Assembly: GCF_003173755.1 (NCBI RefSeq)
Contig: NZ_CP029553.1
Location: 2,554,501 to 2,618,500, forward strand
From: Methylobacterium terrae
GTDB taxonomy: Bacteria > Pseudomonadota > Alphaproteobacteria > Rhizobiales > Beijerinckiaceae
Reading direction: 5' to 3'
Length of the DNA stretch: 64,000 nt
Below, in pieces: positions 21,599-31,080 of this stretch. The position numbers and the translations under genes were made by a program. The stretch's first letter is position 1, and the number at the start of each line of letters is the position of its first letter. Below the pieces are notes generated by a model. That model was not told the DNA's origin and searched no databases. It saw nothing but the letters and a program-made list of their open reading frames with translations.

Positions 21599-22381
21599 GT
21601 GCTCAAGACCCGCATCATCCCCTGCCTCGACGTCAAGGACGGCCGCGTCGTCAAGGGCGTGCAGTTCCTCGAGCTGCGCGACGCCGGCGATCCCGTCGAG
21701 GCCGCCAAGGCCTATGACCGCGCCGGCGCCGACGAGCTCTGCTTCCTCGACATCACGGCGAGCCACGAGGCCCGGGGCATCCTGCTCGACGCGGTCAGCC
21801 GCACGGCGGAGGCCTGCTTCATGCCGCTCACCGTCGGCGGCGGGGTGCGCAAGGTCGAGGACATCCGCACCCTGCTGCTCGCCGGGGCCGACAAGGTCTC
21901 GATCAACACCGCGGCGGTGAACGATCCCGACCTCGTCGCGCGGGCGGCGGAGAAGTTCGGCGCGCAGTGCATCGTCGTGGCGATCGACGCCAAGCGCGTC
22001 TCCGGCGAGGGCGAGCCGGCCCGCTGGGAGATCTTCACCCATGGCGGCCGCAAGCCCACCGGCATCGACGCGATCGAGTTCGCCCGCCTCGTGGCCGGGA
22101 AGGGGGCGGGCGAATTGCTGGTCACCTCGATGGACCGCGACGGGATGCGCTCGGGCTACGACATCGGGCTGACCCGGGCGATCAGCGACGCGGTCAACGT
22201 GCCGGTGATCGCGTCCGGCGGCGTCGGCGGCCTCGACGACCTCGTGGCGGGCGTGCGCGACGGCGGGGCGAGCGCGGTGCTCGCCGCCTCGATCTTCCAT
22301 TTCGGCCAGCACACGGTCGGCGAGGCCAAGGCTCACATGGCGGCGGCGGGGCTCGCGATGCGGCTCGATCCGACGCCCTGA
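21599..22381 (+). CDS. hisF: Imidazole glycerol phosphate synthase, cyclase subunit
   Basis: A 260-residue TIM-barrel partner of HisH that closes the imidazole ring and releases AICAR. Seen: [17 protein letters not shown] with catalytic Asp11, [18 protein letters not shown] and [13 protein letters not shown] with the second catalytic Asp. GTG at 21599 is chosen; the longer frame upstream is a shadow of the DUF29 gene. Confidence 0.96.
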   Translation: MLKTRIIPCLDVKDGRVVKGVQFLELRDAGDPVEAAKAYDRAGADELCFLDITASHEARGILLDAVSRTAEACFMPLTVGGGVRKVEDIRTLLLAGADKVSINTAAVNDPDLVARAAEKFGAQCIVVAIDAKRVSGEGEPARWEIFTHGGRKPTGIDAIEFARLVAGKGAGELLVTSMDRDGMRSGYDIGLTRAISDAVNVPVIASGGVGGLDDLVAGVRDGGASAVLAASIFHFGQHTVGEAKAHMAAAGLAMRLDPTP

Positions 22382-22477
22382 CTCTTCGGCAATCAGTGCG
22401 GGACATGCTGCGGGTTGCCGCTTGACCGCTCGGCACCCCCGGCCCCAGGGTTCACCCGCAACACCAACGGCCGCCGC

Positions 22478-22801
22478 ATGACCTCCTTCACCCTCGCCGA
22501 CCTCGACCGCATCGTCCGCGAGCGGGCCGCCGCCTCGCCGGAGGAATCCTACACGGCGAAGCTCGTCGCCGGCGGGCCGGCGCGGCCGGCCAAGAAGCTC
22601 GGCGAGGAGGCGGTCGAGGCCGCCATCGCGGCGGTGCAGGGCGACCGCGACGGGCTGAAAGCCGAGGCGGCGGACGTGCTCTACCACCTGCTGGTGGTTC
22701 TCAGGGCCGCGGAGGTGCCCCTGGAGGCTGTGATGGCGGAGCTGGAGCGGCGCACGGCGCAGAGCGGCATCGCCGAGAAGGCGGCGAGGAGGCCGGCATG
22801 A
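22478..22801 (+). CDS. hisE: Phosphoribosyl-ATP pyrophosphohydrolase
   Basis: A 107-residue all-alpha NTP pyrophosphatase removing PPi from phosphoribosyl-ATP (second histidine step). Seen: [18 protein letters not shown] and [13 protein letters not shown], the metal-binding E-E/E-D helices of the MazG-like fold. ATG at 22478 begins [13 protein letters not shown]. Its stop overlaps the coaA ATG (ATGA), so coaA is translationally coupled. Confidence 0.94.
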   Translation: MTSFTLADLDRIVRERAAASPEESYTAKLVAGGPARPAKKLGEEAVEAAIAAVQGDRDGLKAEAADVLYHLLVVLRAAEVPLEAVMAELERRTAQSGIAEKAARRPA

Positions 22802-23829
22802 CCGAGGCCGGCATGAACGGCAGCCGCGTTCCCGGCGCGCTCCAGGGCAGCGGCGCCGCGGAACTCGCCGCCTCCCTCGACGAGGCGACCGACCACCTCT
22901 CGCCCTACCGGGTCTTCGCCCGCGAGGAATGGGCGCACCTGCGCGCCGATACCCCGCTCACCCTCACCGCCGAGGACGTGATGCGGCTGCAATCGCTCAA
23001 CGATCCGATCTCGCTCGAGGAGGTCATCGCGATCTACCTGCCGCTGTCGCGGCTGCTCTCGCTCTACGTCGCGGCGACGCAGGGGCTGTTCAAGGCGACC
23101 CAGCGCTTCCTCCTCGCCGAGCGCGAGGTGAAGGTACCCTACATCATCGGGGTCGCCGGCTCGGTCGCGGTCGGCAAGTCGACCACCGCCCGGGTGCTGA
23201 AGGCGCTGCTCGCCCGCTGGCCCAACACCCCGAAGGTCGACCTCGTCACCACCGACGGGTTCCTGTTCCCCAATGCCGAGCTGCAGCGCCTCGGCCTGAT
23301 GGAGCGCAAGGGCTTCCCGGAGAGCTACGACACCCCGACGCTCCTGCGCTTCCTCGCCGACATCAAGGCCGGCAAGCGCCAGGTCGCGGCGCCGCTCTAC
23401 TCCCACCTCGTCTACGACGTGGTGCCGGGGGAGAACACGGTGGTCGACCGGCCCGACATCCTGATCGTCGAGGGGCTGAACGTGCTCCAGCCCGCCCGCC
23501 TGCCGCGGGACGGCACCGCGATCCCCTTCGTCTCGGACTTCTTCGACTTCTCGGTCTACCTCGACGCGCACGAGGACGACCTGCACCGCTGGTACGTCAA
23601 CCGCTTCCTGCGCCTGCGCAACACCGCCTTCCGCGATCCGCTCTCGTACTTCCGCAAGTATGCCGAGATCAGCGAGGAGGAGGCGCTGACCACCGCCGAC
23701 GGCTTGTGGAACCGCATCAACCTCCTGAACCTGCGCGACAACATCGTGCCGACGCGCCAGCGCGCCAGCCTGATCCTCGCCAAGGGCGCGAGCCACCGCA
23801 TCGAGAGCGTGGCGTTGCGGCGGCTGTAG
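22798..23829 (+). CDS. coaA: Type I pantothenate kinase
   Basis: A 343-residue P-loop kinase for the first step of coenzyme A synthesis. Seen: the P-loop [12 protein letters not shown] (about residues 118-129), [22 protein letters not shown] and the conserved [12 protein letters not shown]. Slightly longer at the N-terminus than E. coli CoaA (316); a second ATG at 22813 would shorten it by five residues. The hisE-coaA link is common in alphaproteobacteria. Confidence 0.95.
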   Translation: MTEAGMNGSRVPGALQGSGAAELAASLDEATDHLSPYRVFAREEWAHLRADTPLTLTAEDVMRLQSLNDPISLEEVIAIYLPLSRLLSLYVAATQGLFKATQRFLLAEREVKVPYIIGVAGSVAVGKSTTARVLKALLARWPNTPKVDLVTTDGFLFPNAELQRLGLMERKGFPESYDTPTLLRFLADIKAGKRQVAAPLYSHLVYDVVPGENTVVDRPDILIVEGLNVLQPARLPRDGTAIPFVSDFFDFSVYLDAHEDDLHRWYVNRFLRLRNTAFRDPLSYFRKYAEISEEEALTTADGLWNRINLLNLRDNIVPTRQRASLILAKGASHRIESVALRRL

Positions 23830-23891
23830 CGCCGCCGGTTGACCGTCCTCCCATCCCCCGCCAGCATGCGGAAAAACCGGGAGGACACACC

Positions 23892-25109
23892 ATGACACGA
23901 GCCCTACGGCGCGCGGCCCTCGCGCTGGCCGCGACCCTGTGCGCGGGCGCGGCCCAGGCCCAGATCTCCGACGACGTGGTCAAGATCGGCGTCCTGTCGG
24001 ACATGAGCGCGGCCCAGGCCGACAGCACCGGCCCCGGCTCGGTCACCGCCGCCCGGATGGCGGTGGAGGATTTCGGCGGCACCGTGCTGGGCAAGCGGAT
24101 CGAGGTCGTCTCGGCCGACCACCAGAACAAGCCCGACATCGGCTCGAACATCGTCCGCCAGTGGCTCGAATTGCAGCAGGTCGACGTCGTTGCCGACGTG
24201 CCGACCTCCTCGGTGGCGCTCGCCGTCCAGAACCTGACCCGCGAGCGCGACCGCCTCTTCCTCAACTCCTCGGCCGGCTCCTCCGACCTGTCCGGCCCGG
24301 CCTGCTCGCCGAACGCGATCCACTGGACCTACGACACCTACTCGCTGGCGAACGGCACCGCCGGCCCCCTCGTCCAGCAGGGCGCCACGTCCTGGTACTT
24401 CGTCACCGCCGACTACGCCTTCGGCCACGCGCTGGAGCGCGACACCGGCCAGGCGGTCGCCAGGGCCGGCGGCAAGGTGATCGGCTCGGTGCGCCACCCG
24501 ATGGGCATGGCGGACTTCTCCTCGGCCCTGCTCCAGGCCCAATCCTCGGGTGCCAAGGTGATCGCGCTCGCCGATCCGGTCGGCGACACCGCGACGGCGG
24601 CCAAGCAGGCGGGCGAGTTCGGCATCCAGCAGCAGGGCCAGAAGCTCGTCGGGCTCCTGATCGACGTGGTCGACCTGCGGGCGATCGGGCTCGAGACGGC
24701 GCAGGGGATGCTGCTCACGACCAGCTTCTACTGGGACCGCGACGACGAGACCCGGGCCTTCGCCCAGCGCTTCCTCAAGCGCCACGGCCGGATGCCGACC
24801 CAGTTCCAGGCCGGCGTCTATTCCAGCATCTCCAACTACCTGAAGGCCGTGCAGGCGGCCGGGACCGATTCCGCCAAGGCGGTGATCGCCAGGATGCGCG
24901 AGACCCCGGTCAACGACTTCTACGCCAAGAACGGCCGGGTGCGCGAGGACGGCCGCATGGTCCACGAGATGTACCTGATGCAGGTGAAGGCGCCGGCCGA
25001 ATCGAAGGGCGAGTGGGACCTGCTGAAGCCGATCGCCACGATCCCCGGCGACCGGGCGTTCCGGCCGATCGAGGCGGGCAACTGCCCCTACATCGGCAAA
25101 GCCGGGTAG
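23892..25109 (+). CDS. ABC transporter substrate-binding protein, branched-chain amino-acid type
   Basis: A 405-residue periplasmic binding protein. A signal peptide (RALRRAALALAATLCAGAAQA) precedes QISDDVVKIGVLSDMSA; the Leu/Ile/Val-binding fold (Peripla_BP_6) follows, ending PIEAGNCPYIGKAG. The ATG at 23892 follows GGGAGGA. No permease or ATPase of the Liv type lies nearby, so it is an orphan that would dock to a transporter elsewhere. The two C-terminal cysteines typical of urea/amide- or aromatic-binding members are partly present; the ligand is unknown. Confidence 0.85.
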   Translation: MTRALRRAALALAATLCAGAAQAQISDDVVKIGVLSDMSAAQADSTGPGSVTAARMAVEDFGGTVLGKRIEVVSADHQNKPDIGSNIVRQWLELQQVDVVADVPTSSVALAVQNLTRERDRLFLNSSAGSSDLSGPACSPNAIHWTYDTYSLANGTAGPLVQQGATSWYFVTADYAFGHALERDTGQAVARAGGKVIGSVRHPMGMADFSSALLQAQSSGAKVIALADPVGDTATAAKQAGEFGIQQQGQKLVGLLIDVVDLRAIGLETAQGMLLTTSFYWDRDDETRAFAQRFLKRHGRMPTQFQAGVYSSISNYLKAVQAAGTDSAKAVIARMRETPVNDFYAKNGRVREDGRMVHEMYLMQVKAPAESKGEWDLLKPIATIPGDRAFRPIEAGNCPYIGKAG

Positions 25110-25124
25110 CCGGAAAACAAGGAA

Positions 25125-25168
25125 GCGCCCACGCCAAGTTCGATGGTGGAGGTGAACGGCGTGGGCGC
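25125..25168 (+). terminator. Inverted repeat after the substrate-binding protein
   Basis: GCGCCCACGCC and its exact complement are separated by 22 bases, starting 16 bases after the stop codon and before the convergent thpR. There is no T-run; a likely bidirectional 3' structure. Confidence 0.45.
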
Positions 25169-25255
25169 GCGCCCCTTCGTCGGAGGCAGTACGGCGATAC
25201 TACCCTACTTCGTCGATACCGCCATCACCCGTTCGGGGGGAGGCCGGACCGGTTC

Positions 25256-25807
25256 TCACGCCTCGTCCTCGCCCAGCGGATAGGCCGCCTCGACCACGTA
25301 GGGCCCGCCGCCGACCGAGGCGCGGGCGGAGTACAAAGCCACCCGCGGCGCCGTGAACGACACGCGCGGGAAGACCGGCTGCATCGCCAGGTACTGCGCC
25401 ACCCCGTCCGGTCCGGCGCCGCGCTTGAGGCGGGCGAGGGTGACGTGGGGGGTGAAGCGCCGCGTGTCCGGCGGGACGCCGAGATCGCGCAGGAGGCGCT
25501 CGTGCTCGGCCTGCAGGTCGGCGAGGTCGGGATCGGGCACGACGCGGGCGAACAACGCGTGCGGCCGCTCGCCGCCGAACACCGCCAGTTCGTCGAGGAC
25601 GAGGGTCAGGGGAGGGCGGGGCCGCGTCCCGGCGAGCGCCTCGGCGATCTCGTCGGCCAGGCCCCCGTCGACATCGCCGATGAAGCGCAGGGTCACGTGG
25701 TAATCCCCGGGCTCGACCCAGCGGGCGCCCGGCAGGCCGCCCCGGAAACCGGAGAGCAGGAGGCCGGTCTCGGGCGGGACCTCGATCCCGGTGAACAGGC
25801 GCGGCAT
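25256..25807 (-). CDS. thpR: RNA 2',3'-cyclic phosphodiesterase (2'-5' RNA ligase family)
   Basis: A 183-residue 2H phosphoesterase. Both catalytic HxTx motifs are visible: HVTLRFIGD near residue 37 and HVTLARLKRG near residue 120. The family hydrolyses 2',3'-cyclic phosphates and can join tRNA halves in vitro; its cellular role is unclear. It starts six bases after the esterase stop, so both are probably cotranscribed. Confidence 0.92.
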   Translation of the reverse strand: MPRLFTGIEVPPETGLLLSGFRGGLPGARWVEPGDYHVTLRFIGDVDGGLADEIAEALAGTRPRPPLTLVLDELAVFGGERPHALFARVVPDPDLADLQAEHERLLRDLGVPPDTRRFTPHVTLARLKRGAGPDGVAQYLAMQPVFPRVSFTAPRVALYSARASVGGGPYVVEAAYPLGEDEA

Positions 25808-25813
25808 GGCGGC

Positions 25814-26521
25814 TCACGCCCCCTTGCGCAGGCGCGCGAGGAATTCCTCGACACTCGGCAGGATGCCGGCGACCACCCGGGCCACTCCGTCCTTCGTCGG
25901 ATGCAGGCCGTCGGCGAGGTTGAGGCCCCGGTCGCCCGCGATGCCGTCGAGGAAGAACGGGTAGAGGATCAGGCCGTAGCGCTCCGCCAGACGCGGATAG
26001 ATCGCGTCGAAGCGCCTGACGTAGTCGGGCCCGAGATTCGGCGCCGCCCGCATCCCGGCGAGCAGGACCGGGATGCCGCGGGCCTTGAGCCGGGCGACGA
26101 TGGCGTCGAGCGCCTTCCCGGTCACGGCCGGGTCGGTGCCGCGCAGCATGTCGTTGGCGCCGAGCTCCAGGATCACCCCGTCGGTCCCGTCCGGCACCGA
26201 CCAGTCGACCCGGTCGAGGCCGCCGGTCGCGGTGTCGCCCGAGACGCCCGCATTGGCGACCGTCACGGCGTGGCCGCGCGCCCGGAGGGCGGCTTCGAGC
26301 TGCACCGGGAAGGCGGCGGCCGCCGGCAGGCCGTACCCGGCGGTGAGGCTGTCGCCGAGGGCGACGAGGTTGAGATGGCGGGCCTTCCCGGTTCCCTCGG
26401 GAGCGTCCTTCGAGAGACCTTGGGCGTGGAGCGGCGTCACGAGCGTCATCACGAGCGAAACGATCAGAAATGCGAGCGCCGCGCGGCGGCCATCATGGCG
26501 AAGCATCGATGCGCGGCCCAT
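25814..26521 (-). CDS. tesA: SGNH-family arylesterase / acyl-CoA thioesterase I (TesA/TAP-like)
   Basis: An exported serine hydrolase of about 235 residues. Seen: signal segment AALAFLIVSLVMTLVTPLHAQG, the block-I ALGDSLTAGYGL (Ser nucleophile), GxND in ELGANDMLRG and the catalytic DGLHPTKDG. The start is uncertain: ATG at 26521 or at 26506 both give a sensible signal peptide. It is divergent from ybbA/ybbP, the same arrangement as tesA-ybbAP in E. coli, which supports the name. Confidence 0.9.
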   Translation of the reverse strand: MGRASMLRHDGRRAALAFLIVSLVMTLVTPLHAQGLSKDAPEGTGKARHLNLVALGDSLTAGYGLPAAAAFPVQLEAALRARGHAVTVANAGVSGDTATGGLDRVDWSVPDGTDGVILELGANDMLRGTDPAVTGKALDAIVARLKARGIPVLLAGMRAAPNLGPDYVRRFDAIYPRLAERYGLILYPFFLDGIAGDRGLNLADGLHPTKDGVARVVAGILPSVEEFLARLRKGA

Positions 26522-26619
26522 ATCGGGCCGGCGGGCCGCCTGTCCTGCGTAGGTCCGTCCCACTTCGTCATCTCCGGCGCCGACCCGATCGGTCGCCTCC
26601 ACAGATCGGCTTCCCGCCC

Positions 26620-27315
26620 ATGACCGACAAGGCCACCGGACCGGCGATCGCGCTCGAGGGCGTCGATCTCAGCCTCGGCCGCGGCGCCGCCCGGGTCCAC
26701 ATCCTCAAGGGCATCTCGCTCTCGGTCGCGCCGGGCGAGGCGGTCGGCCTCGTCGGTCCCTCGGGCTCGGGCAAGTCGACCCTGCTGATGACCATGGCTG
26801 GGCTGGAGCGGCCGGATTCGGGGCGGGTCGTGGTCGAGGGGACCGACCTCGCCGGGCTCGACGAGGACGCGCTGGCGCGCTTTCGCGGCCGGCGCATCGG
26901 CATCGTGTTCCAGTCCTTCCACCTCGTGCCGACGATGACGGCGCTCGAGAACGTCGCGCTGCCGCTCGAACTCGCCGACGCGCCCGAGGCCCATGCGCGG
27001 GCGGCACGCGAGCTGGAAGCGGTCGGCCTCGGGCACCGCCTGCACCATTACCCGGCCCAGCTGTCGGGCGGCGAGCAGCAGCGCGTGGCGATCGCCCGGG
27101 CGGTGGTGCCCGAGCCCGCGATTCTCGTCGCCGACGAGCCGACCGGCAACCTCGACGAGGCGACGGGCGCCCAGATCGTCGACCTGCTCTTCGCCCTCAA
27201 GCGCGACCGCGGCGCCACCCTGGTGCTGGTCACCCACGATCCCGGCCTCGCCCGCCTGTGCGACCGCACGGTGCGCCTGCGCTCGGGCCTGATCGACGCG
27301 GCGGTGAGCGCGTAA
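26620..27315 (+). CDS. ybbA: ABC transporter ATP-binding protein (YbbA/LolD-like)
   Basis: A 231-residue ATPase. Seen: Walker A GPSGSGKST, Q-loop VFQSFHLVPTMT, signature LSGGEQQRVAIARA, Walker B ILVADEPTGNLD and the switch His in VTHD. It belongs to the MacB/LolD/FtsE class that works mechanically with FtsX-like permeases. The ATG at 26620 (MTDKATGPAIAL) is preferred to upstream in-frame codons lying in the divergent promoter. Its partner permease follows after five bases. Confidence 0.93.
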   Translation: MTDKATGPAIALEGVDLSLGRGAARVHILKGISLSVAPGEAVGLVGPSGSGKSTLLMTMAGLERPDSGRVVVEGTDLAGLDEDALARFRGRRIGIVFQSFHLVPTMTALENVALPLELADAPEAHARAARELEAVGLGHRLHHYPAQLSGGEQQRVAIARAVVPEPAILVADEPTGNLDEATGAQIVDLLFALKRDRGATLVLVTHDPGLARLCDRTVRLRSGLIDAAVSA

Positions 27316-27320
27316 TCCCC

Positions 27321-29915
27321 ATGCACGGAAGCCTTCCCGACCTCGCCGGCGGCGCACCCGGATCGTCGCCCGGCCGTCCCTCGCGCCTGCCGCTGACCTT
27401 GCGCCTCGCGTTGCGCGAGCTGCGCGGGGGCTTGCGCGGCTTCACGGTGCTGCTCGCCTGCATCGCCATCGGGGTCGCCACCATCGCGGGCGTCGCCTCG
27501 CTGTCGCGCTCGCTCTCCGACGGCCTCGCCCGCGAGGGGCGGCGGATCCTCGGCGGCGACGTCACCTTCGGGCTGGTCCACCGCGAGGCGAGCCCGCAGG
27601 AGCGGGCCTTCCTGGAGGGGCGCGGCCGCGTCTCGGTGGTGGGCTTCACCCGCGCTATGGCCTCGGCCGGGGACAAGGGCGCGGCCCTCGTCGAGCTGAA
27701 GGCGGTCGGGCCCGACTACCCGGCCGTCGGTGCGCTGACGACCGAGCCGGCGATGCCGCCCGCCGAGATCTTCGCCGCCCGCGACGGCGTCTACGGCGCC
27801 GCCGCCGATTCCGCGCTGCTCGCCCGCCTCGACCTCAAGCTCGGCGACCGGCTGACCGTCGGCGGGGCCGAGATCGTGCTGCGCACGGTGCTGACGGCCG
27901 AGCCCGACAAGATCGCCGGCGGCATCGGCTTCGGGCCCCGCCTGATGGTGTCCCTCGACGCGCTCCGGGCCACGGGCCTCGTCCAGCCTGGCAGCCTCAA
28001 CAAGTTCGTCTACCGGGTGACGCTGCCGAGCGGCGACGACGCGGCCGTCGAGCGGACGATGGCGGAGGCCAAGACCGCCCTGCCGGAGGCGGGCTGGGAG
28101 ATCCGTTCGCGGCTCAACGCCGATCCGCGCTTCGCCCGCAGCATCGAGCGCTTCACGCAGTTCCTGACCCTGGTCGGCCTCACCGCGCTCCTCGTCGGCG
28201 GGGTCGGCGTCGCCAATGCCGTGCGGGCCTTCGTCGAGCGCAAGCGCGCCTCGATCGCGACGTTGAAGAGCCTCGGCGCGCCGGGAAGGCAGGTGGTCGG
28301 CATCTACCTGGCGCAGGTGATGCTGATCGCCGGGATCGGCATCGCCGCCGGCCTCGTCGTCGGCGCCGCGCTGCCCTTCGCGCTCGACGCCGCCTTCGGC
28401 TCCCTGCTGCCGCTGCCGCTCAACCCGACGCTGGCGCCGGGCGAGCTCGCGGTGGCGGCACTCTACGGCGTGCTGACCGCGCTCGCCTTCGCGATCGGGC
28501 CGCTCGGCCGCGCCCACGACGTCGCGGTCTCCGGGTTGTTTCGCGACACCGTCGATCCCGACCGGCGTTGGCCGCGGCCGCGCTATCTCGCGATCCTCGG
28601 CCTCGCGCTCGCAGGGCTCGTGGGCCTCGCGCTCGCCACCGCCTACGACCGCGCGGTGGCGCTGATCTTCATCGCGGCGGCCGGCCTCGCCTTCGGGCTC
28701 CTGCGCCTCGTCGCCGCCGGGCTGATGGCGCTGGCGCGCCGCCTGCCGCGCCCGGGCCGGGCCGCGCCGCGGCTCGCGCTCGCCAACCTCCACCGCCCGG
28801 GGGCGCTCACGCCCTCGATCGTGCTGTCGCTCGGCCTCGGCATCACGCTCCTGGTGACCTTGAGCCTCATCGACGCCAACATCACCCGGACGCTGACCCG
28901 CTCGCTGCCGGCGCGGGCGCCGAGCCTGTTCTTCCTCGACATCTCGAGCCGCGACTCGGAGGCCTTCGACCAGTTCCTGGGCCGCGCCGCGCCGCGGGCC
29001 AAGATCGAGCGGGTGCCGATGATGCGCGGGCGGATCACGGCGCTCAACGGCGTGCCGGCGGGCCAGGTGAAGGCCGGCGAGGACGCCGCCTGGGTGCTCG
29101 ACGGCGACCGCGGCATCACCTACGCGGAGGACCTGCCGGACGGCTCGCGGATCACCGCCGGGCAGTGGTGGAAGGGCGAGGAGGCGGGGAAGCCCCTCGT
29201 CTCCTTCGACGACCAGCTCGCCCGCAGCCTGAACCTCAAGGTCGGCGACACGGTCACCGTCAACGTGCTCGGGCGCAGCCTGACCGTGACGATCGCCAAC
29301 CTGCGCCACGTCGAGTGGCGCAACCTCGGCATCAACTTCGTGATGGTGTTCTCGCCCGGCACCTTCCGGGGGGCGCCGCACAGCGACCTCGCGACCCTCA
29401 CCCTGCCGGAGGGGCCGGACGCCGCCCTGGAGGCCCGGATCCTGCGCGACGCGGCCAGGGAGTTCCCCTCGGTGAGCAGCGTGCGGGTGAAGGACGCCCT
29501 CGACGCGGTCAACGACCTCGTGGCCAAGCTCGTCTTCGCGATCCGCGGCGCCAGCGCGGTGGCGGTGGCGACGAGCCTGTTCGTGCTGGCCGGCGCGCTC
29601 GCCGCCGGCCACCGGGCCCGGCTCTACGACGCGGTGGTGCTCAAGACCCTCGGGGCGACCCGGGCGCGGCTGCTGTCGGCCTACACGATGGAGTACGGGG
29701 CGCTCGGCCTCGCCACCGCGCTCTTCGGCCTCGCCGCCGGGACGCTGGCCGGCTGGGTGATCCTCACGCGGGTCATGCGCCTCGACTTCGCCCTCGACCT
29801 CTCGGGGGCGGTGCTGGCGGCCCTCCTGGCGGTGGTGGTCGCGGTGGGGCTCGGGCTCGCCGGCACCTGGCGCATCCTCAGCCAGAAGCCGGCGCAGTAC
29901 CTACGAAATCTGTAG
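27321..29915 (+). CDS. ybbP: FtsX-like ABC permease (YbbP family)
   Basis: An 864-residue inner-membrane protein with one N-terminal helix (GFTVLLACIAIGVATIAGVAS), a large periplasmic MacB-type core, and two FtsX blocks (TLVGLTALLVGGVGVANAVR AFVERKRASI; AVATSLFVLAGALAAGHRAR LYDAVVLKTLG), ten helices overall. The family is thought to extract lipids or lipoproteins from the inner membrane; no substrate is proven. The ATG at 27321 gives MHGSLPDLAGG; the extended upstream frame overlaps ybbA. Confidence 0.92.
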   Translation: MHGSLPDLAGGAPGSSPGRPSRLPLTLRLALRELRGGLRGFTVLLACIAIGVATIAGVASLSRSLSDGLAREGRRILGGDVTFGLVHREASPQERAFLEGRGRVSVVGFTRAMASAGDKGAALVELKAVGPDYPAVGALTTEPAMPPAEIFAARDGVYGAAADSALLARLDLKLGDRLTVGGAEIVLRTVLTAEPDKIAGGIGFGPRLMVSLDALRATGLVQPGSLNKFVYRVTLPSGDDAAVERTMAEAKTALPEAGWEIRSRLNADPRFARSIERFTQFLTLVGLTALLVGGVGVANAVRAFVERKRASIATLKSLGAPGRQVVGIYLAQVMLIAGIGIAAGLVVGAALPFALDAAFGSLLPLPLNPTLAPGELAVAALYGVLTALAFAIGPLGRAHDVAVSGLFRDTVDPDRRWPRPRYLAILGLALAGLVGLALATAYDRAVALIFIAAAGLAFGLLRLVAAGLMALARRLPRPGRAAPRLALANLHRPGALTPSIVLSLGLGITLLVTLSLIDANITRTLTRSLPARAPSLFFLDISSRDSEAFDQFLGRAAPRAKIERVPMMRGRITALNGVPAGQVKAGEDAAWVLDGDRGITYAEDLPDGSRITAGQWWKGEEAGKPLVSFDDQLARSLNLKVGDTVTVNVLGRSLTVTIANLRHVEWRNLGINFVMVFSPGTFRGAPHSDLATLTLPEGPDAALEARILRDAAREFPSVSSVRVKDALDAVNDLVAKLVFAIRGASAVAVATSLFVLAGALAAGHRARLYDAVVLKTLGATRARLLSAYTMEYGALGLATALFGLAAGTLAGWVILTRVMRLDFALDLSGAVLAALLAVVVAVGLGLAGTWRILSQKPAQYLRNL

Positions 29916-30149
29916 GATTGTTAATCCTTCGTCCGACCTGCGGCGGATTGACCTTGGGTTTTGCCCGGGGCGGGCGGAAATCGGACCCGCCCGCGCCCTT
30001 GTGCGCGCTCGCCGCACCCCACATATTCCCGTCAAGGCGAGCGGGCCCGCGAGGGCCCGGGCGCCGATCCGACGCGCAAGCGTCCGAGGGTCGCGTGAGA
30101 GCCTCGCACCAGGAACATCCACGCTAGAGAGCTTCCGAAGGAATCTCCC

Positions 30150-30953
30150 ATGGCATTCGAGAACAGCCCGTTCCGGCAGGGCAACGCGAACGGCTACGGC
30201 GGCCCCACGGGCTACGCCCCGAGCCAGGTCCAGGTCGACCAGGGCCTGCGCGCGTTCATGCTCGGCGTCTACAACAACATGATCATCGGCCTCGGCATCT
30301 CCGGGCTGGTGGCCATCGGCATCAACAAGCTCGCGGTGGCGACCTCGCAGGCGGACGCGGTGGCGCGGATCGGCTCGATCCCGCTGACCAGCTTCGGCCG
30401 CACGCTCTACGCCACGCCGCTGATGTGGGTGATCGCGCTCGCGCCGCTCGCCTTCATCTTCCTGTTCTCGTTCCGGATGGACCGGATGTCGGCGGCGAGC
30501 GCCCGCACCACCTTCTTCGCCTTCGCGGCGGTGATGGGTGCGTCGCTCTCGACGCTGCTGATCCGCTACACCGGCGCGAGCGTGGTGCAGGTCTTCTTCA
30601 TCACCGCGGCGGCCTTCGGCGGCCTGAGCCTCTACGGCTACACGACGACCCGCAGCCTCTCGGGCATCGGCTCGTTCCTGGTGATGGGCCTGATCGGCCT
30701 CGTCATCGCCAGCCTGGTCAACATCTTCCTGGCCTCGAGCGCGCTGCAATTCGCGATCTCGGTCATCGGCGTCCTGATCTTCGCCGGCCTGACCGCGTAC
30801 GACACGCAGAAGCTCAAGGAGATGTACCTCTACGGCAACTTCGACGGCGAGACCGCCGCCAAGGTGTCGGTGATCGGCGCCCTGACGCTGTACCTGGACT
30901 TCATCAACATGTTCCAGTTCCTGCTCTCGCTGATGGGCAACCGGAACAACTGA
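30150..30953 (+). CDS. Bax inhibitor-1/YccA family membrane protein
   Basis: A 267-residue protein with a polar Gly/Asn-rich N-terminus and seven hydrophobic helices from about residue 30. Seen: the C-terminal LYLDFINMFQFLLSLMGNRN, diagnostic for the family, and FAGLTAYDTQKLKEMY with the Asp that forms the pH-sensing pair in BsYetJ. Bacterial members are proton-sensitive calcium leak channels in vitro or interact with FtsH. It stands alone, with about 230 bases upstream and a strong terminator downstream. Confidence 0.93.
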   Translation: MAFENSPFRQGNANGYGGPTGYAPSQVQVDQGLRAFMLGVYNNMIIGLGISGLVAIGINKLAVATSQADAVARIGSIPLTSFGRTLYATPLMWVIALAPLAFIFLFSFRMDRMSAASARTTFFAFAAVMGASLSTLLIRYTGASVVQVFFITAAAFGGLSLYGYTTTRSLSGIGSFLVMGLIGLVIASLVNIFLASSALQFAISVIGVLIFAGLTAYDTQKLKEMYLYGNFDGETAAKVSVIGALTLYLDFINMFQFLLSLMGNRNN

Positions 30954-30999
30954 GACGCGACGAGGGGTGGCACGCCGCCCCGAACCGCCCGATCCAGGA

Positions 31000-31029
31000 A
31001 AGCCCCGGTCCGCAAGGCCGGGGCTTTTT
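31000..31029 (+). terminator. Rho-independent terminator after the Bax inhibitor-1 gene
   Basis: The stem GCCCCGG / CCGGGGC closes an inner TCC-GCAA-GG turn and is followed by TTTTT. It begins about 47 bases after the stop. Confidence 0.88.
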
Positions 31030-31059
31030 GTTGATGGAAAGCCCGTTGACGGTGCACAA

Positions 31060-31079
31060 TCTCTGACTTACGTCAGAGA
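31060..31079. promoter_or_regulatory. Palindromic operator just upstream of the MarR-GNAT gene
   Basis: TCTCTGAC-TTAC-GTCAGAGA is an exact 8-bp inverted repeat whose last base lies two bases before the MarR-GNAT ATG. Size and symmetry fit a MarR dimer site; its position over the ribosome-binding region would block expression (inference). Confidence 0.6.
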
Positions 31080-31080
31080 C

